A program made the translations under genes and the position numbers. Below, one piece after another: positions 7,317 through 17,621 of a DNA stretch of 27,239 bases; position 1 is the first letter of the stretch; every line of letters starts with the position of its first letter. The notes beneath the pieces are model-generated. The model was given only the letters and a program-made list of their open reading frames with translations, was not told the origin of the DNA and did no database searches. This DNA is from Halobacteriales archaeon (GTDB lineage Archaea > Halobacteriota > Halobacteria > Halorutilales > JAHENH01): the NCBI GenBank assembly GCA_018609935.1, contig JAHENH010000011.1, positions 1 through 27,239 of the forward strand. The letters are read 5' to 3'.

Positions 7317-9716
7317 TTATGAGTTTCGGACTGCTAATCCAATTAGCTCGTTTTCTATATCCATAAACTTCACCCCTTTAGTTCTTCTACCTATCTCAGA
7401 TATTTCATCTACATTTGTCCTTAATGTCTGTCCTTTTTTACCTATACCTATTACTTCATCATCGTCTACAATAGTTATAGAAGATACTCCTGCTTCCGTA
7501 TCTATATCTTTTAATCCTTTACCCCCTCTCCTCTGTATTTTATACTCTGAAAGAGGTGTTTTTTTAGCGCGTCCATCTTTTGTAACTGTAAGAACTTTCT
7601 CGTCGGTTTTATCTAATGAATCTATGATTTCTATATCAACTACTTTGTCATTATCAAGATCTATACCAATAACTCCTCTTGCCCCTCTACCCATTTCTCT
7701 AACCTCATTTTCATCAAAGCATATAATGAAGCCTTTTTCTGTTTCCATCATAATATTACTGTCCCCATCAGATATCGCTACTCCAACTATTTCATCTCCT
7801 TTTTCTAAGGAAGCAGCATTTATACAAGTTCGATTACTTAGTAGGTCATCCAAACATGCGCGTTTAATATATCCATTTTTTGTTGCTAACACTATTTTTT
7901 TATCTTTATAATCTTCCTTTTCTATATCAGAAAATGACATAGATGCAGTTATTTTTTCATCATCTGCCACAATTTTTTCTCCTTTAGCCCTTCTTCCAGT
8001 TTCAGGTAGTTCATAGACCTTTAATGAATAACATTTTCCACTATCAGTTAATATCAAAATAAAATCAAGGGTTTCTACAACTAAACCCATAGATACTTCA
8101 TCATCTTCTCCAGCTTCAATCCCTATTATTCCTTTACCTCCTCTTTTTTGATTTGAGAAATTATCTAGCCTAGTACGTTTAATATATCCATTTCTTGTTG
8201 CTATAACTAATTCCTCCTTTTCCGATATTAGTTCCTCTTTATCTATATTTTTAGATTCTTCTATAGATGTTTTTCTATTGTCAGAATAACGTTTTATATC
8301 CTTAAGTTCTTCTTTAACTTTATCAAGAAGCTTAACTTCACTGTCTAATAAAGTTTGTAGATTTTCTTTATTAGTTGTTACCTTCTCGAGGTTATTTTCC
8401 ATTTCTTCTTCTTTTAGAGAAGTTAAACTACTTAACCTCATACGTCCAACATGCTTAGCTTGTCTTTCATTAAACCCATATTGTTTAAGTGATTCTGTCA
8501 CATCTTGGTTTTCGCTAGAACTTCGAATAACCTGTATTACTTCATCGACATTTCTTGTTGCATGAAGTCTAGCTTTTAGTATTTCTTCTTCTTCTTTAGC
8601 TTCTTTCAGGTCCTCTTGAGATCTTCTCCTTACTACTTCTAAACGATGTTGTAAAAACTCTTGTATAGCTTCTTTAAGATCTAAAACTTCGGGTTCACCA
8701 TCTATTAGAGCTAACATTGTAGCTCCAAATGTGGTTTCTAGTTGTGTTTTTGTGAAAAGTTTTCTTTTAGCAACTTCAAACTCTTCACTTTTTTTAGGTT
8801 TAACAACTACCCGTATACCATCTCTATCTGATTCATCTCTTACCTTTACTATTTCGTCTAGTTCTGAAATCTGTTCAATCAGTTTAGATTTATCTACCCT
8901 ATATGGAAGTTCCTCTATTATTATTTTTTCATCCTCTTTTTTTACTTTTCCCTGTACGCTTAATTTACCATTACCCGTTTTATAGAATTTCTTTATTTCT
9001 CCCTTCCCTGATATTTTTCCACCGGTAGGAAAGTCAGGTCCTTTAATATATTTCATCAGATCTTCTATTTTTATATTATTATATATATTATTTGGTCCTA
9101 TTTGGTTATCCTCAATATTCTCTTTTACTTTACCTATAAAATATATACAAGCAGTTATAGCTTCATTTAAATTATGTGGCGGGATATTAGTACTCATACC
9201 TACTGCTATCCCACTAGCTCCATTAACTAGAAGATTAGGGAAAGAAGCTGGTAGAACTTCTGGTTCCTCATTTCTACCATCATAGCTAGTTCTCCAATCA
9301 ATGGTTCCATCATTTACCTCTTTTAGCAGTTCTTCTGATAAAGGTGAGAGACGAGCTTCTGTATACCGCATAGCAGCGGGGGGGTCCTCAGTAGATCCAA
9401 AATTACCTTGTCCATCAATTAATGGATATCTAGTTGAAAAAGGTTGAGCCATCCGTACAAGAGCTTCATAGATAGATTGATCCCCATGAGGGTGGAAATC
9501 ACTCATCGTAGTTCCTACAACAGAGGAACTTTTACGATGGCCAGATTGGCTCTCCATCCCTTCACGATACATAGTATAAAGAATACGTCTCTGCACAGGC
9601 TTTAGACCATCACGTGCATCTGGTAGAGCTCTACCAGCTATCACACTCATAGAATAGTCAATATAGCTTTTCTCCATCTCCTCTTCAACTATCGTCTCCT
9701 CTACATCACTTTCCAT
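7317..9716 (-). CDS. gyrA: DNA gyrase subunit A
   Basis: DNA-breaking and wrapping subunit of gyrase, which with GyrB introduces negative supercoils. The 799 residues hold the N-terminal breakage-reunion domain with catalytic Y118 in AMRYTEARLS, the DARDGLKPVQRRI motif (33-45), a coiled-coil-rich tower/exit-gate region (about 340-490, many K and E), and a C-terminal beta-pinwheel. The GyrA box needed for wrapping is QKRGGKG at 523-529. A second perfect box, QRRGGKG, is at 728-734 in a late blade. Archaeal gyrase is a bacterial import shared by Halobacteria and relatives. It starts 51 bases after gyrB, with a TATA-like aaatatataaaa in the spacer, so it may be both co-transcribed and separately promoted. 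Confidence 0.97.
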   Translation of the reverse strand: MESDVEETIVEEEMEKSYIDYSMSVIAGRALPDARDGLKPVQRRILYTMYREGMESQSGHRKSSSVVGTTMSDFHPHGDQSIYEALVRMAQPFSTRYPLIDGQGNFGSTEDPPAAMRYTEARLSPLSEELLKEVNDGTIDWRTSYDGRNEEPEVLPASFPNLLVNGASGIAVGMSTNIPPHNLNEAITACIYFIGKVKENIEDNQIGPNNIYNNIKIEDLMKYIKGPDFPTGGKISGKGEIKKFYKTGNGKLSVQGKVKKEDEKIIIEELPYRVDKSKLIEQISELDEIVKVRDESDRDGIRVVVKPKKSEEFEVAKRKLFTKTQLETTFGATMLALIDGEPEVLDLKEAIQEFLQHRLEVVRRRSQEDLKEAKEEEEILKARLHATRNVDEVIQVIRSSSENQDVTESLKQYGFNERQAKHVGRMRLSSLTSLKEEEMENNLEKVTTNKENLQTLLDSEVKLLDKVKEELKDIKRYSDNRKTSIEESKNIDKEELISEKEELVIATRNGYIKRTRLDNFSNQKRGGKGIIGIEAGEDDEVSMGLVVETLDFILILTDSGKCYSLKVYELPETGRRAKGEKIVADDEKITASMSFSDIEKEDYKDKKIVLATKNGYIKRACLDDLLSNRTCINAASLEKGDEIVGVAISDGDSNIMMETEKGFIICFDENEVREMGRGARGVIGIDLDNDKVVDIEIIDSLDKTDEKVLTVTKDGRAKKTPLSEYKIQRRGGKGLKDIDTEAGVSSITIVDDDEVIGIGKKGQTLRTNVDEISEIGRRTKGVKFMDIENELIGLAVRNS

Positions 9717-9767
9717 ATATTAAGTACACATTAAGTTAAGATAAACAAACCCATATTTTTTATATAT

Positions 9768-11612
<1,845 letters not shown>

Positions 11613-11888
11613 TTACAGATATCTTTGAGCTCTCTTATCTACAGCTCTAAATTCTTCACCAAGAGATTTCAAAAAATTCTCAAAAGTATCATACTGTTTA
11701 TCTTCCATTTCGTCAAGTATCTCAGAGAGTTGGACAGTTTCATCATATGCTAGCATTAAATCTCTCCCCCCTAATTCAGAACTTATTTTATTTTTTGAAA
11801 GTGGAAACTCTAAATCTCCCTCTTCTATCCAGTTTACCACTTCCGCAATACCGTAAGATCTGCCATCCTCCGGCTCTTCTATTGTCAT
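11613..11888 (-). CDS. Small conserved protein upstream of gyrB (DUF5789-like, tentative)
   Basis: A 91-residue acidic soluble protein with no membrane segment, signal peptide or cysteines, so no metal site. The middle (WIEEGDLEFPLSKNKISSEL) and the end (FENFLKSLGEEFRAVDKRAQ) recall small haloarchaeal DUF5789-type proteins, which read as a helix-turn-helix-sized fold followed by a helical tail; that link is from memory and weak. It ends 9 bases before gyrB on the same strand, so translation is probably coupled. The ATG at 11886-11888 gives a sensible start. Function is unknown. Position suggests a link to gyrase expression or DNA topology, but this is only guilt by association. Confidence 0.75.
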   Translation of the reverse strand: MTIEEPEDGRSYGIAEVVNWIEEGDLEFPLSKNKISSELGGRDLMLAYDETVQLSEILDEMEDKQYDTFENFLKSLGEEFRAVDKRAQRYL

Positions 11889-12003
11889 AGTTTATAAAGG
11901 ACTGCAAAACGCATAAATCTGTTCTAATCTGTCTGACACCAAAGAAAAACTAAAAAATCGAAACTGTAAACTAAAAAATTATTTTGCTTAGTTATGTCTT
12001 AAA

Positions 12004-12813
12004 TTATCCTATTGTACAAGCTTCTCTGTATTCTACCTCTTGTACACTCTCAATTTGGGGAGAAGAACATACCGGACAGCCGGGTCTTTTACGTGTTTCT
12101 ACCTCTTCAAACGACATTGAGAGAGCATCATAGAATAAAAGTCTTCCTTCAAGGGTTTTTCCAAGATTAATGATATGTTTAACTGTTTCTGTAGCTTGTA
12201 TTGATCCTACAGTTCCAGTCAAAGAACCTAAAACTCCTACTGTTGCACAGTCTGGAACCATACCTTCTGGAGGAGCTTCAGGAAAAACACATCTATAACA
12301 TGGCCCCTCACCTGTAAAAGTAGTTATCTGTCCTTCAAACTTAAAGATAGCACCATGAGAAAAAGGTTTACCAGCTAAAGTACAAGCATCATTTACCAAA
12401 TATCGTGTCTGAAAATTATCAGTACCATCAACTATAAAATCGTAGTTTTCTATTATTGAATTTATATTATTTTTATTAACTCTTAAGTTATGCTTTTCAA
12501 CATCTATATCAGGGTTTAGGTTTTTTACGAAATCAGCTGCTGAATCTACCTTTTTCCTACCGATATCGCTATCAGTATGTATTACTTGTCTTTGTAGGTT
12601 AGAACGTTCAACCTCATCATCATCAGCTATACCTATAGTTCCTACACCAGCAGCTGCTAAATACTGTATTATAGGGGCCCCCAGACCTCCAGCACCTAAG
12701 ACTAATATTTTTGATTCTAAAAGTTTCGACTGTCCATCAGGGCCTATCTCATCTAGTATAATATGTCTGGAATATCTATCTACTTGTTCTCCAGTTAAGT
12801 CTAGTTGAGACAT
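12004..12813 (-). CDS. ubaA: SAMP-activating E1 enzyme (UbaA / MoeB / ThiF family)
   Basis: Adenylates the C-terminal glycine of ubiquitin-like SAMP proteins, serving archaeal protein sampylation, tRNA thiolation and molybdopterin synthesis. The nucleotide-binding GAGGLGAPIIQYLAAAG is at 40-56, with the ATP-site DDDEVERSNLQRQ following. The adenylation aspartate lies in VDGTDNFQTRY (129-138). A catalytic cysteine is at C189 (MVPDCATVG), and the zinc pairs are C172/C175 (CYRC) and C246/C249 (CPVC). At 269 residues it has no rhodanese domain, the same size as Haloferax UbaA with its Cys188. It stands alone between two non-coding gaps. A run ggggggttgat lies before the ATG, with a TATA-like cataaaaattata further upstream. 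Confidence 0.93.
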   Translation of the reverse strand: MSQLDLTGEQVDRYSRHIILDEIGPDGQSKLLESKILVLGAGGLGAPIIQYLAAAGVGTIGIADDDEVERSNLQRQVIHTDSDIGRKKVDSAADFVKNLNPDIDVEKHNLRVNKNNINSIIENYDFIVDGTDNFQTRYLVNDACTLAGKPFSHGAIFKFEGQITTFTGEGPCYRCVFPEAPPEGMVPDCATVGVLGSLTGTVGSIQATETVKHIINLGKTLEGRLLFYDALSMSFEEVETRKRPGCPVCSSPQIESVQEVEYREACTIG

Positions 12814-13120
12814 CTATATCAACCCCCCACAAATATAGGTATAATTTTTATGCTTGGTAAGTTTTTTTTGACGTTCTATAAGTTTAGGTTTGTGTAGATG
12901 GAGATATTTTTTAAACATTTTTACTTTATTAAGTTCTGCTCTCTAATTATCTTTTTGATACCGGAAAAATACGTAGCAGTCATCATAAATCCCTTAAAGA
13001 AATTTACCAGTTAATCTTAGTTATAATTAATAAAGCTAAACTAGTAACCAACTAAAACTAAGATATCATTTCTATAAAAGAAAGCTAAACTAAAATGGTA
13101 TCAATACTTTTTTAGAATTG
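12814..13120. other. Divergent intergenic region between ubaA and hisC
   Basis: About 300 AT-rich bases without a supportable gene. It carries the divergent promoters: a TATA-like cataaaaattata on the minus strand for ubaA near 12842-12855, and ctataaaag at 13073-13081 on the plus strand, about 44 bases before hisC. A 12-base direct repeat, aaagctaaacta, occurs at 13032-13043 and 13081-13092, one copy just before and one just after the hisC TATA region. Confidence 0.5.
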
Positions 13121-14188
13121 ATGGAGACTAGTGATCTGTCGGAGATTGAGGAATACAAACCTGGTAAAGGAGTTGATGAAGTAGCTGAGAAATATGGTAT
13201 AGAAAAGGATAAAATAATAGAAGTCTCATCTAATGAGAATCCACTTGGCCCACCTCCAAAAGTGGTTGAAAATCTAAAAGAAAATCTAGATCTTGTTAGT
13301 AAATATCCAAAAAAAATCCAAGAGAGATTAAAAACTGAACTATCCAAATATCTTAGTGTATCTGAAAAAAATATAGCATTAGGTGCTGGAGCCGATGGAA
13401 TATTTGATAATATAAATAAATGTTTCCTGGAAAAAGAAGATGGAATATTAACACCTTCACCCGGATTCTCATATTATGGTTTATCAGCAAAAAGCTTAAG
13501 AAAAAAAGAGAGACACTATGAACTTAAAAAAGAACAAGATTTTGATATATCATCATCGGAAATCTTGAATACATATAATGGTGAAAAAATTGTATATATA
13601 ACTACTCCAAACAATCCGACAGGTACAACCTTAAAAAAAGAGGATGTTAAACATATATCAAAGAATATAGAAGGTATACTAATAATAGATGAGGCTTATC
13701 AAGAATTTTCAAATACAGAATCTAATATTAATCTAAGCCTTAAAGAAGATAATATAATAGTAGTTAGAACTTTTTCTAAATCCTTTGGACTAGCAGGACT
13801 TAGAATTGGATATGCCATAGGTCCAGAAAATATAATATCTTTGTATAGAAAGGTTTCACCTCCTTTCCCTACCAGTACATTATCCTATAAAGCAGCTATT
13901 TCTGCTTTAAATGATGAAAAATATTTAAAAAAAAGTATAGCGCTAGCTAAGTGGGGTAGAAAATATATACGTAAAAATTTAAGAATTAAAACTTTTCCAT
14001 CACAAGCGAATTTTGTATTAGCTCAGGTGGGAGACGCAAACAAAATTTGTAAAAAGCTTGAGAGTAAGGGTATAATTGTTAGAAACACTTCTAGTTTTGG
14101 ACTTCCGGAATGTATAAGAATTGGGGTTGGAAAAAAAGAAGACACAAAAAAAGTAGTAAAAAAGATAAACAAAACTATAGACAGATAA
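13121..14188 (+). CDS. hisC: Histidinol-phosphate aminotransferase
   Basis: PLP-dependent class I/II aminotransferase making histidinol phosphate from imidazole-acetol phosphate in histidine synthesis. Family marks: the N-terminal SSNENPLGPPPKV (substrate arm), GAGADGIFDNI, the TTPNNPTGT loop, IIDEAYQEF, and the PLP-binding lysine K220 in TFSKSFGLAGLRIGYAIG, with the conserved arginine stretch ECIRIGVG near the end. About 355 residues is normal length. ATG at 13121 is preferred over the TTG three bases before it; no ribosome site is clear. The related aspartate aminotransferases are less likely because of the HisC-type N-terminus. The next gene begins 5 bases after the stop, forming a two-gene unit. 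No other his gene is in the window. The gene is very lysine-rich. Confidence 0.93.
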   Translation: METSDLSEIEEYKPGKGVDEVAEKYGIEKDKIIEVSSNENPLGPPPKVVENLKENLDLVSKYPKKIQERLKTELSKYLSVSEKNIALGAGADGIFDNINKCFLEKEDGILTPSPGFSYYGLSAKSLRKKERHYELKKEQDFDISSSEILNTYNGEKIVYITTPNNPTGTTLKKEDVKHISKNIEGILIIDEAYQEFSNTESNINLSLKEDNIIVVRTFSKSFGLAGLRIGYAIGPENIISLYRKVSPPFPTSTLSYKAAISALNDEKYLKKSIALAKWGRKYIRKNLRIKTFPSQANFVLAQVGDANKICKKLESKGIIVRNTSSFGLPECIRIGVGKKEDTKKVVKKINKTIDR

Positions 14189-14193
14189 TAAAA

Positions 14194-14784
14194 ATGGTTC
14201 TTACACGTTTCAAACCCTTATTTATTCAGTTCACATCACCTATAGTAGATAAATTACAAACTTTCGGGTTATCAGCTAATCATATATCTTCAATAGGGTT
14301 TCTTATAAGTATAATAGGATCCTCATTTTTCTATCTAGAAATTTATATATTAGGTTCTATTTTTGTAGGTGTTGGAGGAATATTAGACATTATAGATGGA
14401 GAAATTGCAAGAAGAAATCAAGTAAGTAAAAAAGGAGACTTCCTGGATCATTCACTAGATAGATTTTCAGATGTAATAATAATACTAGGTATATCATCAG
14501 GAATTGAGTCTTGGATTATAGGTACTCTAGCTATTTCAGGTACTCTTTTAACCTCATATATGGGAACACAATCACAAGCAGTAGGAGAAAATAGAGTATA
14601 TAAAGGTGTTTTAGGTAGAGCAGATAGAATTACTTTAATTGTTATAGGAGGGATTATACATCCATTTATATCCGAATTTTCAATTCTAGAGATAACTCTA
14701 ATAATAATTGCAGTATTAGGAAATATAACAGCACTACAAAGATTTAAATCAACTTGGTTAGATCTAAAGAAAAAAGAAGAATAA
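14194..14784 (+). CDS. CDP-alcohol phosphatidyltransferase family enzyme (archaeal phospholipid synthesis)
   Basis: Integral membrane enzyme that joins a CDP-activated archaeol to a polar alcohol. The full family motif is present: D65-x2-D68-G69-x2-A72-R73 ... G81-x3-D85-x3-D89 (DIIDGEIARR ... GDFLDHSLD). Around it are about six hydrophobic segments across 196 residues. The size and the FGLSANHISSIGF N-terminus fit the archaetidylinositol-phosphate synthase group, but archaetidylserine or archaetidylglycerol synthases share the motif, so the head group is open. An in-frame start at 14110 would overlap hisC and add a basic, shadow-like leader; ATG 14194 is preferred. In haloarchaea hisC and a pgsA-type gene are also neighbours, usually with an adenylate kinase between them that is absent here. 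Confidence 0.88.
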   Translation: MVLTRFKPLFIQFTSPIVDKLQTFGLSANHISSIGFLISIIGSSFFYLEIYILGSIFVGVGGILDIIDGEIARRNQVSKKGDFLDHSLDRFSDVIIILGISSGIESWIIGTLAISGTLLTSYMGTQSQAVGENRVYKGVLGRADRITLIVIGGIIHPFISEFSILEITLIIIAVLGNITALQRFKSTWLDLKKKEE

Positions 14785-14808
14785 ATATTTTTTATTTATC
14801 TTTTTTAC
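14785..14808 (+). terminator. Oligo-T terminator after the hisC unit
   Basis: Two T runs (six T, then six T) separated by atttatc directly follow the phosphatidyltransferase stop codon. T-runs without a hairpin are the usual archaeal termination signal. The site overlaps the 3' end of the convergent gene. Confidence 0.4.
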
Positions 14809-15091
14809 TATAACTACGAAACGGAATATATACAGGTATGAAGAGTATAAATTCAATAATTAAATAAATCAAAATTAAAAAGGAAAGTGAACCCCAGACC
14901 CTCATACTCCTTATGCCCTGTAGTTGTCCACTCCAATAGACTATAGCTAAAAAACAAAGAATAGTCAAAAATAGAGATATACTCAAAAACAAAATAGCGT
15001 AGATTTTTAATAAAATAGAATCACTTACAGTAAAAACGTACTTTAATACCTCCCAAATTATACTAGAACTATTTTTTTTATTAAATACCAT
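14792..15091 (-). CDS. Small membrane protein of unknown function
   Basis: A 99-residue, mostly hydrophobic protein that I do not recognise. Two long hydrophobic stretches (about residues 27-56 and 66-92) predict two to three membrane helices, with short basic ends (N-terminal FNKK, C-terminal FRSYSKKDK). There are no cysteine pairs or catalytic-looking motifs. It is convergent with the phosphatidyltransferase gene, 7 bases apart, and lies 36 bases downstream of tRNA-Val on the same strand. The AT-rich composition matches its neighbours. The reading frame spans the whole gap between pgsA-like and tRNA-Val, which favours a real gene, but with no recognised homologue the call rests on length and composition. 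Confidence 0.6.
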   Translation of the reverse strand: MVFNKKNSSSIIWEVLKYVFTVSDSILLKIYAILFLSISLFLTILCFLAIVYWSGQLQGIRSMRVWGSLSFLILIYLIIEFILFIPVYIPFRSYSKKDK

Positions 15092-15127
15092 TATTAGAAT
15101 AATAAATATAGTAAATAAAAAATAAAT

Positions 15128-15199
15128 GGGTTCGCCCGGATTTGAACCGGGGACCTCCGCCTCGTAAGGGCGGTGTCATACCAACTAGACCACGAACCC
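15128..15199 (-). tRNA. tRNA-Val (anticodon TAC)
   Basis: On the minus strand: acceptor GGGTTCG/CGAACCC, D arm GTC...GAC, anticodon stem CCGCC/GGCGG with loop CTTACGA (anticodon TAC), and T arm CCCGG-TTCAAAT-CCGGG. The length is 72 bases, with no intron and no encoded CCA. TAC reads GUA and GUG. Confidence 0.97.
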
Positions 15200-15401
15200 T
15201 GTATAGTATTATATTTTCCTCTCATTTTAGTCTTTCTTTACGGATCTTAACTAATATATAAAAAATAAAAGATACTAATAATATAATTAGGTTATCTCTA
15301 CCAAAATAATATCTTTTTCAGGTTTTAAGAAGTATCAATTAATCAACGGAAAATTAAAAGGAATTACGGTAATAATTGACAACTTAATTATTAAAGAAAA
15401 T

Positions 15402-15447
15402 AAATTTAAATATATATTTTAGATAAAATTTTTTATTTATTAAGGTG
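15402..15447 (+). promoter_or_regulatory. nadC promoter and ribosome binding site
   Basis: An A/T box, aaatttaaatatatattt (about 15402-15418), lies some 45 bases before the nadC ATG. aaggtg at 15442-15447 sits seven bases before that ATG. This is one of the few genes in the window with both a leader and a Shine-Dalgarno site. Confidence 0.5.
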
Positions 15448-15454
15448 CATAGAA

Positions 15455-16249
15455 ATGGAATATTTTAGTCTAAAAAGATTTTTAAAAGAAGACAAGGTTT
15501 GGAGATCTATTACAGAAGAAATAGTTTCCGGAAAAAAAGCTAAAGGAGAAATTCTAACACGAGAAAATGGAATACTAGCAGGAATAGAAGAAGTCACACA
15601 GATATTCAAGAAATTAGATATTAAGGTGAAAAAGAAAAAACAAAATAGTGAAAAAATAAGCCAAGGAGAAGTGTTAATAGCTATAGAAGGTCCTGCAGAT
15701 TCTCTACTAAGAGCTGAAAGACTGACCCTTAATATACTTGCTAGTATGAGTGGAATAGCTACAGCTACAAGAAAATGTGTGAAAAAATCTGGAGATACAA
15801 AAGTAGCTGCAACGCGTAAAACAACTCCCGGATATAGATATTTTGAAAAAAAAGCAGTAAAAATAGGAGGGGGTGACACTCATAGGCAGGATTTATCTAG
15901 CTCTATTCTAATAAAAGATAATCACATAAAGATTCTAGGGCTACAAGACGCTATAGAAAAAGTAAAAGAAAAAGCAAGCTTCACAACAAAAATAGAAATA
16001 GAAGTAGAAACCCTAAATGAAGCAAAAAAAGCTGCTAAAAGTGAAGTAGATATAATATTATTAGATAATATGGGCCCAGAAAAAATAAAAAAATGTGTAA
16101 ATAGACTCCCCAATGACTTGGTCTTAGAAGCTTCAGGAAACATAACACCCGAAAACATTGAAGATTATGCTTCGACAGGAGTTGATGTAGTTTCTATGGG
16201 TATACTAACTCCATCAAGCTGGCTTGATATAAGTATGAATATAAAATAA
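15455..16249 (+). CDS. nadC: Nicotinate-nucleotide pyrophosphorylase (quinolinate phosphoribosyltransferase)
   Basis: Converts quinolinate and PRPP to nicotinate mononucleotide, CO2 and pyrophosphate in de novo NAD synthesis. The 264 residues carry the family signatures: ERLTLNILASMSGIAT, the ATRKTTPGYRYFEKKAV stretch with the basic quinolinate-binding residues, GGGDTHRQDLSSSILIKDNHI, IEVEVETL, IILLDNMGPE and the closing EASGNITPENI. Length is normal. A good Shine-Dalgarno site (aaggtg) supports the ATG at 15455. nadA and nadB, often adjacent in archaea, are not next to it. The protein is lysine-rich, unlike haloarchaeal homologues. Confidence 0.96.
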   Translation: MEYFSLKRFLKEDKVWRSITEEIVSGKKAKGEILTRENGILAGIEEVTQIFKKLDIKVKKKKQNSEKISQGEVLIAIEGPADSLLRAERLTLNILASMSGIATATRKCVKKSGDTKVAATRKTTPGYRYFEKKAVKIGGGDTHRQDLSSSILIKDNHIKILGLQDAIEKVKEKASFTTKIEIEVETLNEAKKAAKSEVDIILLDNMGPEKIKKCVNRLPNDLVLEASGNITPENIEDYASTGVDVVSMGILTPSSWLDISMNIK

Positions 16250-16332
16250 CATTTGATGGTGTTAGTCTTTGTAGTCTATAATTTATACTAAAAAAGAAAA
16301 TTAAAAAATAGAAGCTAGGAAAAGAACGTAGG

Positions 16333-16339
16333 ATTTATA
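16333..16339 (+). promoter_or_regulatory. TATA box for tRNA-Phe
   Basis: tttatag centred about 33 bases before the mature tRNA-Phe start, the normal archaeal position for a tRNA with a short 5' leader. Confidence 0.45.
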
Positions 16340-16368
16340 GTTTGAAAAACAAAATAACAGAAAAGAGG

Positions 16369-16441
16369 GCCGCCTTAGCTCAGACTGGGAGAGCGCTCGA
16401 CTGAAGATCGAGTCGTCCCCGGTTCGAATCCGGGAGGCGGC
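16369..16441 (+). tRNA. tRNA-Phe (anticodon GAA), integration target
   Basis: Acceptor GCCGCCT/AGGCGGC, D arm GCTC...GAGC, anticodon stem CTCGA/TCGAG with loop CTGAAGA (anticodon GAA), and T arm CCCGG-TTCGAAT-CCGGG. It is 73 bases long, intact, with no intron and no encoded CCA. Its 3' half is repeated in decayed form at 17622-17725, with integrase remains between, so this gene has served as the attachment site of an integrated element. Confidence 0.97.
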
Positions 16442-16689
16442 AAGTACTCAAATACTTAATTAAATTTCAAAGACAACGTAGATATATTTATAAATAATTA
16501 GTAAAACTCGAAATAGATTTGAATACTTTATTGATTGGTGGTCCATCCCTTCAGGCATCCACACTGACCGAAAAGTTCTGGATATATAAAGTTATCGATG
16601 ATGTAAAAAAGATTTCTTATATCGTGAATTTAACATCTATGGTATGATTTCTGGCCTTTCTGGAAAGCTCAGTTCCATTAGTTGGAACA

Positions 16690-17577
16690 ATATCTATCGT
16701 CGTTCTTCTCTACCAGGAATGAAAAATACAGAAATCCTCTCTCATCAATTCCTTTCCGAACATCTCTGCAATGTAATGGTTCACTATATTCGCCGTGCCC
16801 GGACAGAATATCGCTGTAATAGCAGGGTCTTGCTATTTTGTTTATATGGTTTCTAATGTTTGTTTTTACCATTCTTCCTTGGCTTGATGCTATGATTGAT
16901 TTTCTACCGTATTCGTCGGTTACATCTGGACGGTTGTGTTCTATCCAGTCTCCGATACAATAAGATACAATTTGATGTTAGCGCAATATATCTTCCTCCC
17001 TTCTCACAATTTTTTAGAGGTGTATCAGTTTCCGGTCGATGCTTTACTCCGAAGTATTCGTCTTCTGAATGGAAATTGTCTATGTCCAAGGCTCTTGCTG
17101 ATCCCATCCGTACTCCAGTCGTCCATAAAATTTCGAGTGTTACATGTGGTAAAGATGTATATTCGAATTTTCGAAGATATTTTATGGCCTCAACTGCGTG
17201 GTCATGGATTAGTATGGAGTCTGATTGTTCTTCTTCATCTTTAGATCCGGGAGTATTATCTTATCGTTTAATCCTTCATTAACGGCAGTGATTGATTCAC
17301 GCCACCTAATGAAGACTCTTAGAGCATCCAGCTGACCATCGAGGGTGATTTTTTCAAGTCTCCATCCCTTCTTCTCCATATCTTATATTCTTGTAGTTTC
17401 CTTCCATCTAGATCATTCATATCTTCAATATCTTCGATTTCACACCATCTGAGGAAATGTTTCAAACGATACCGATATCCCTGTAAAGTCTTTTTTGATA
17501 CTTCTCCTTCCCTAGCTTCATAATATATTTCCAACGCGTCCTCAGGTCTTAACAATTCAAGGATTCCTTTTTTCCAT
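16690..17577 (-). pseudogene. Broken haloarchaeal-type tyrosine recombinase (integrase)
   Basis: Reading the minus strand across frames rebuilds most of a phage/plasmid integrase. The N-terminal core-binding domain is clear at about 17560-17340 (RPEDALEIYYEAREG, then SKKTLQGYRYRLKHFLRWC and LDGRKLQEYKIWRRRDGDL). After a frame change come ITLDGQLDALRVFIRW and VNEGLNDKIILPDL. After another, the catalytic-domain start reads HVTLEILWTTGVRMGSARAL, then VKHRPETDTPLKN (box I arginine region). A third shift gives DWIEHNRPDVTDEYGR and INKIARPCYYSD. A further frame holds a possible HxxR-box remnant, HSW-stop-RRTTI, near 16697-16720. The catalytic tyrosine end cannot be found. The ATG at 17575-17577 is followed by an A6 run where the frame is already lost. 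At least four frameshifts mean it is inactive. Confidence 0.88.
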
Positions 17578-17621
17578 TATTTTTGATGGATCGATAGAAA
17601 GGATGGACATCAACGATATAA

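Noticed and set aside
14110..14193. Upstream start of the phosphatidyltransferase inside hisC
   Set aside because: Adds a lysine/arginine-rich shadow of the hisC end; ATG 14194 gives the normal family N-terminus.
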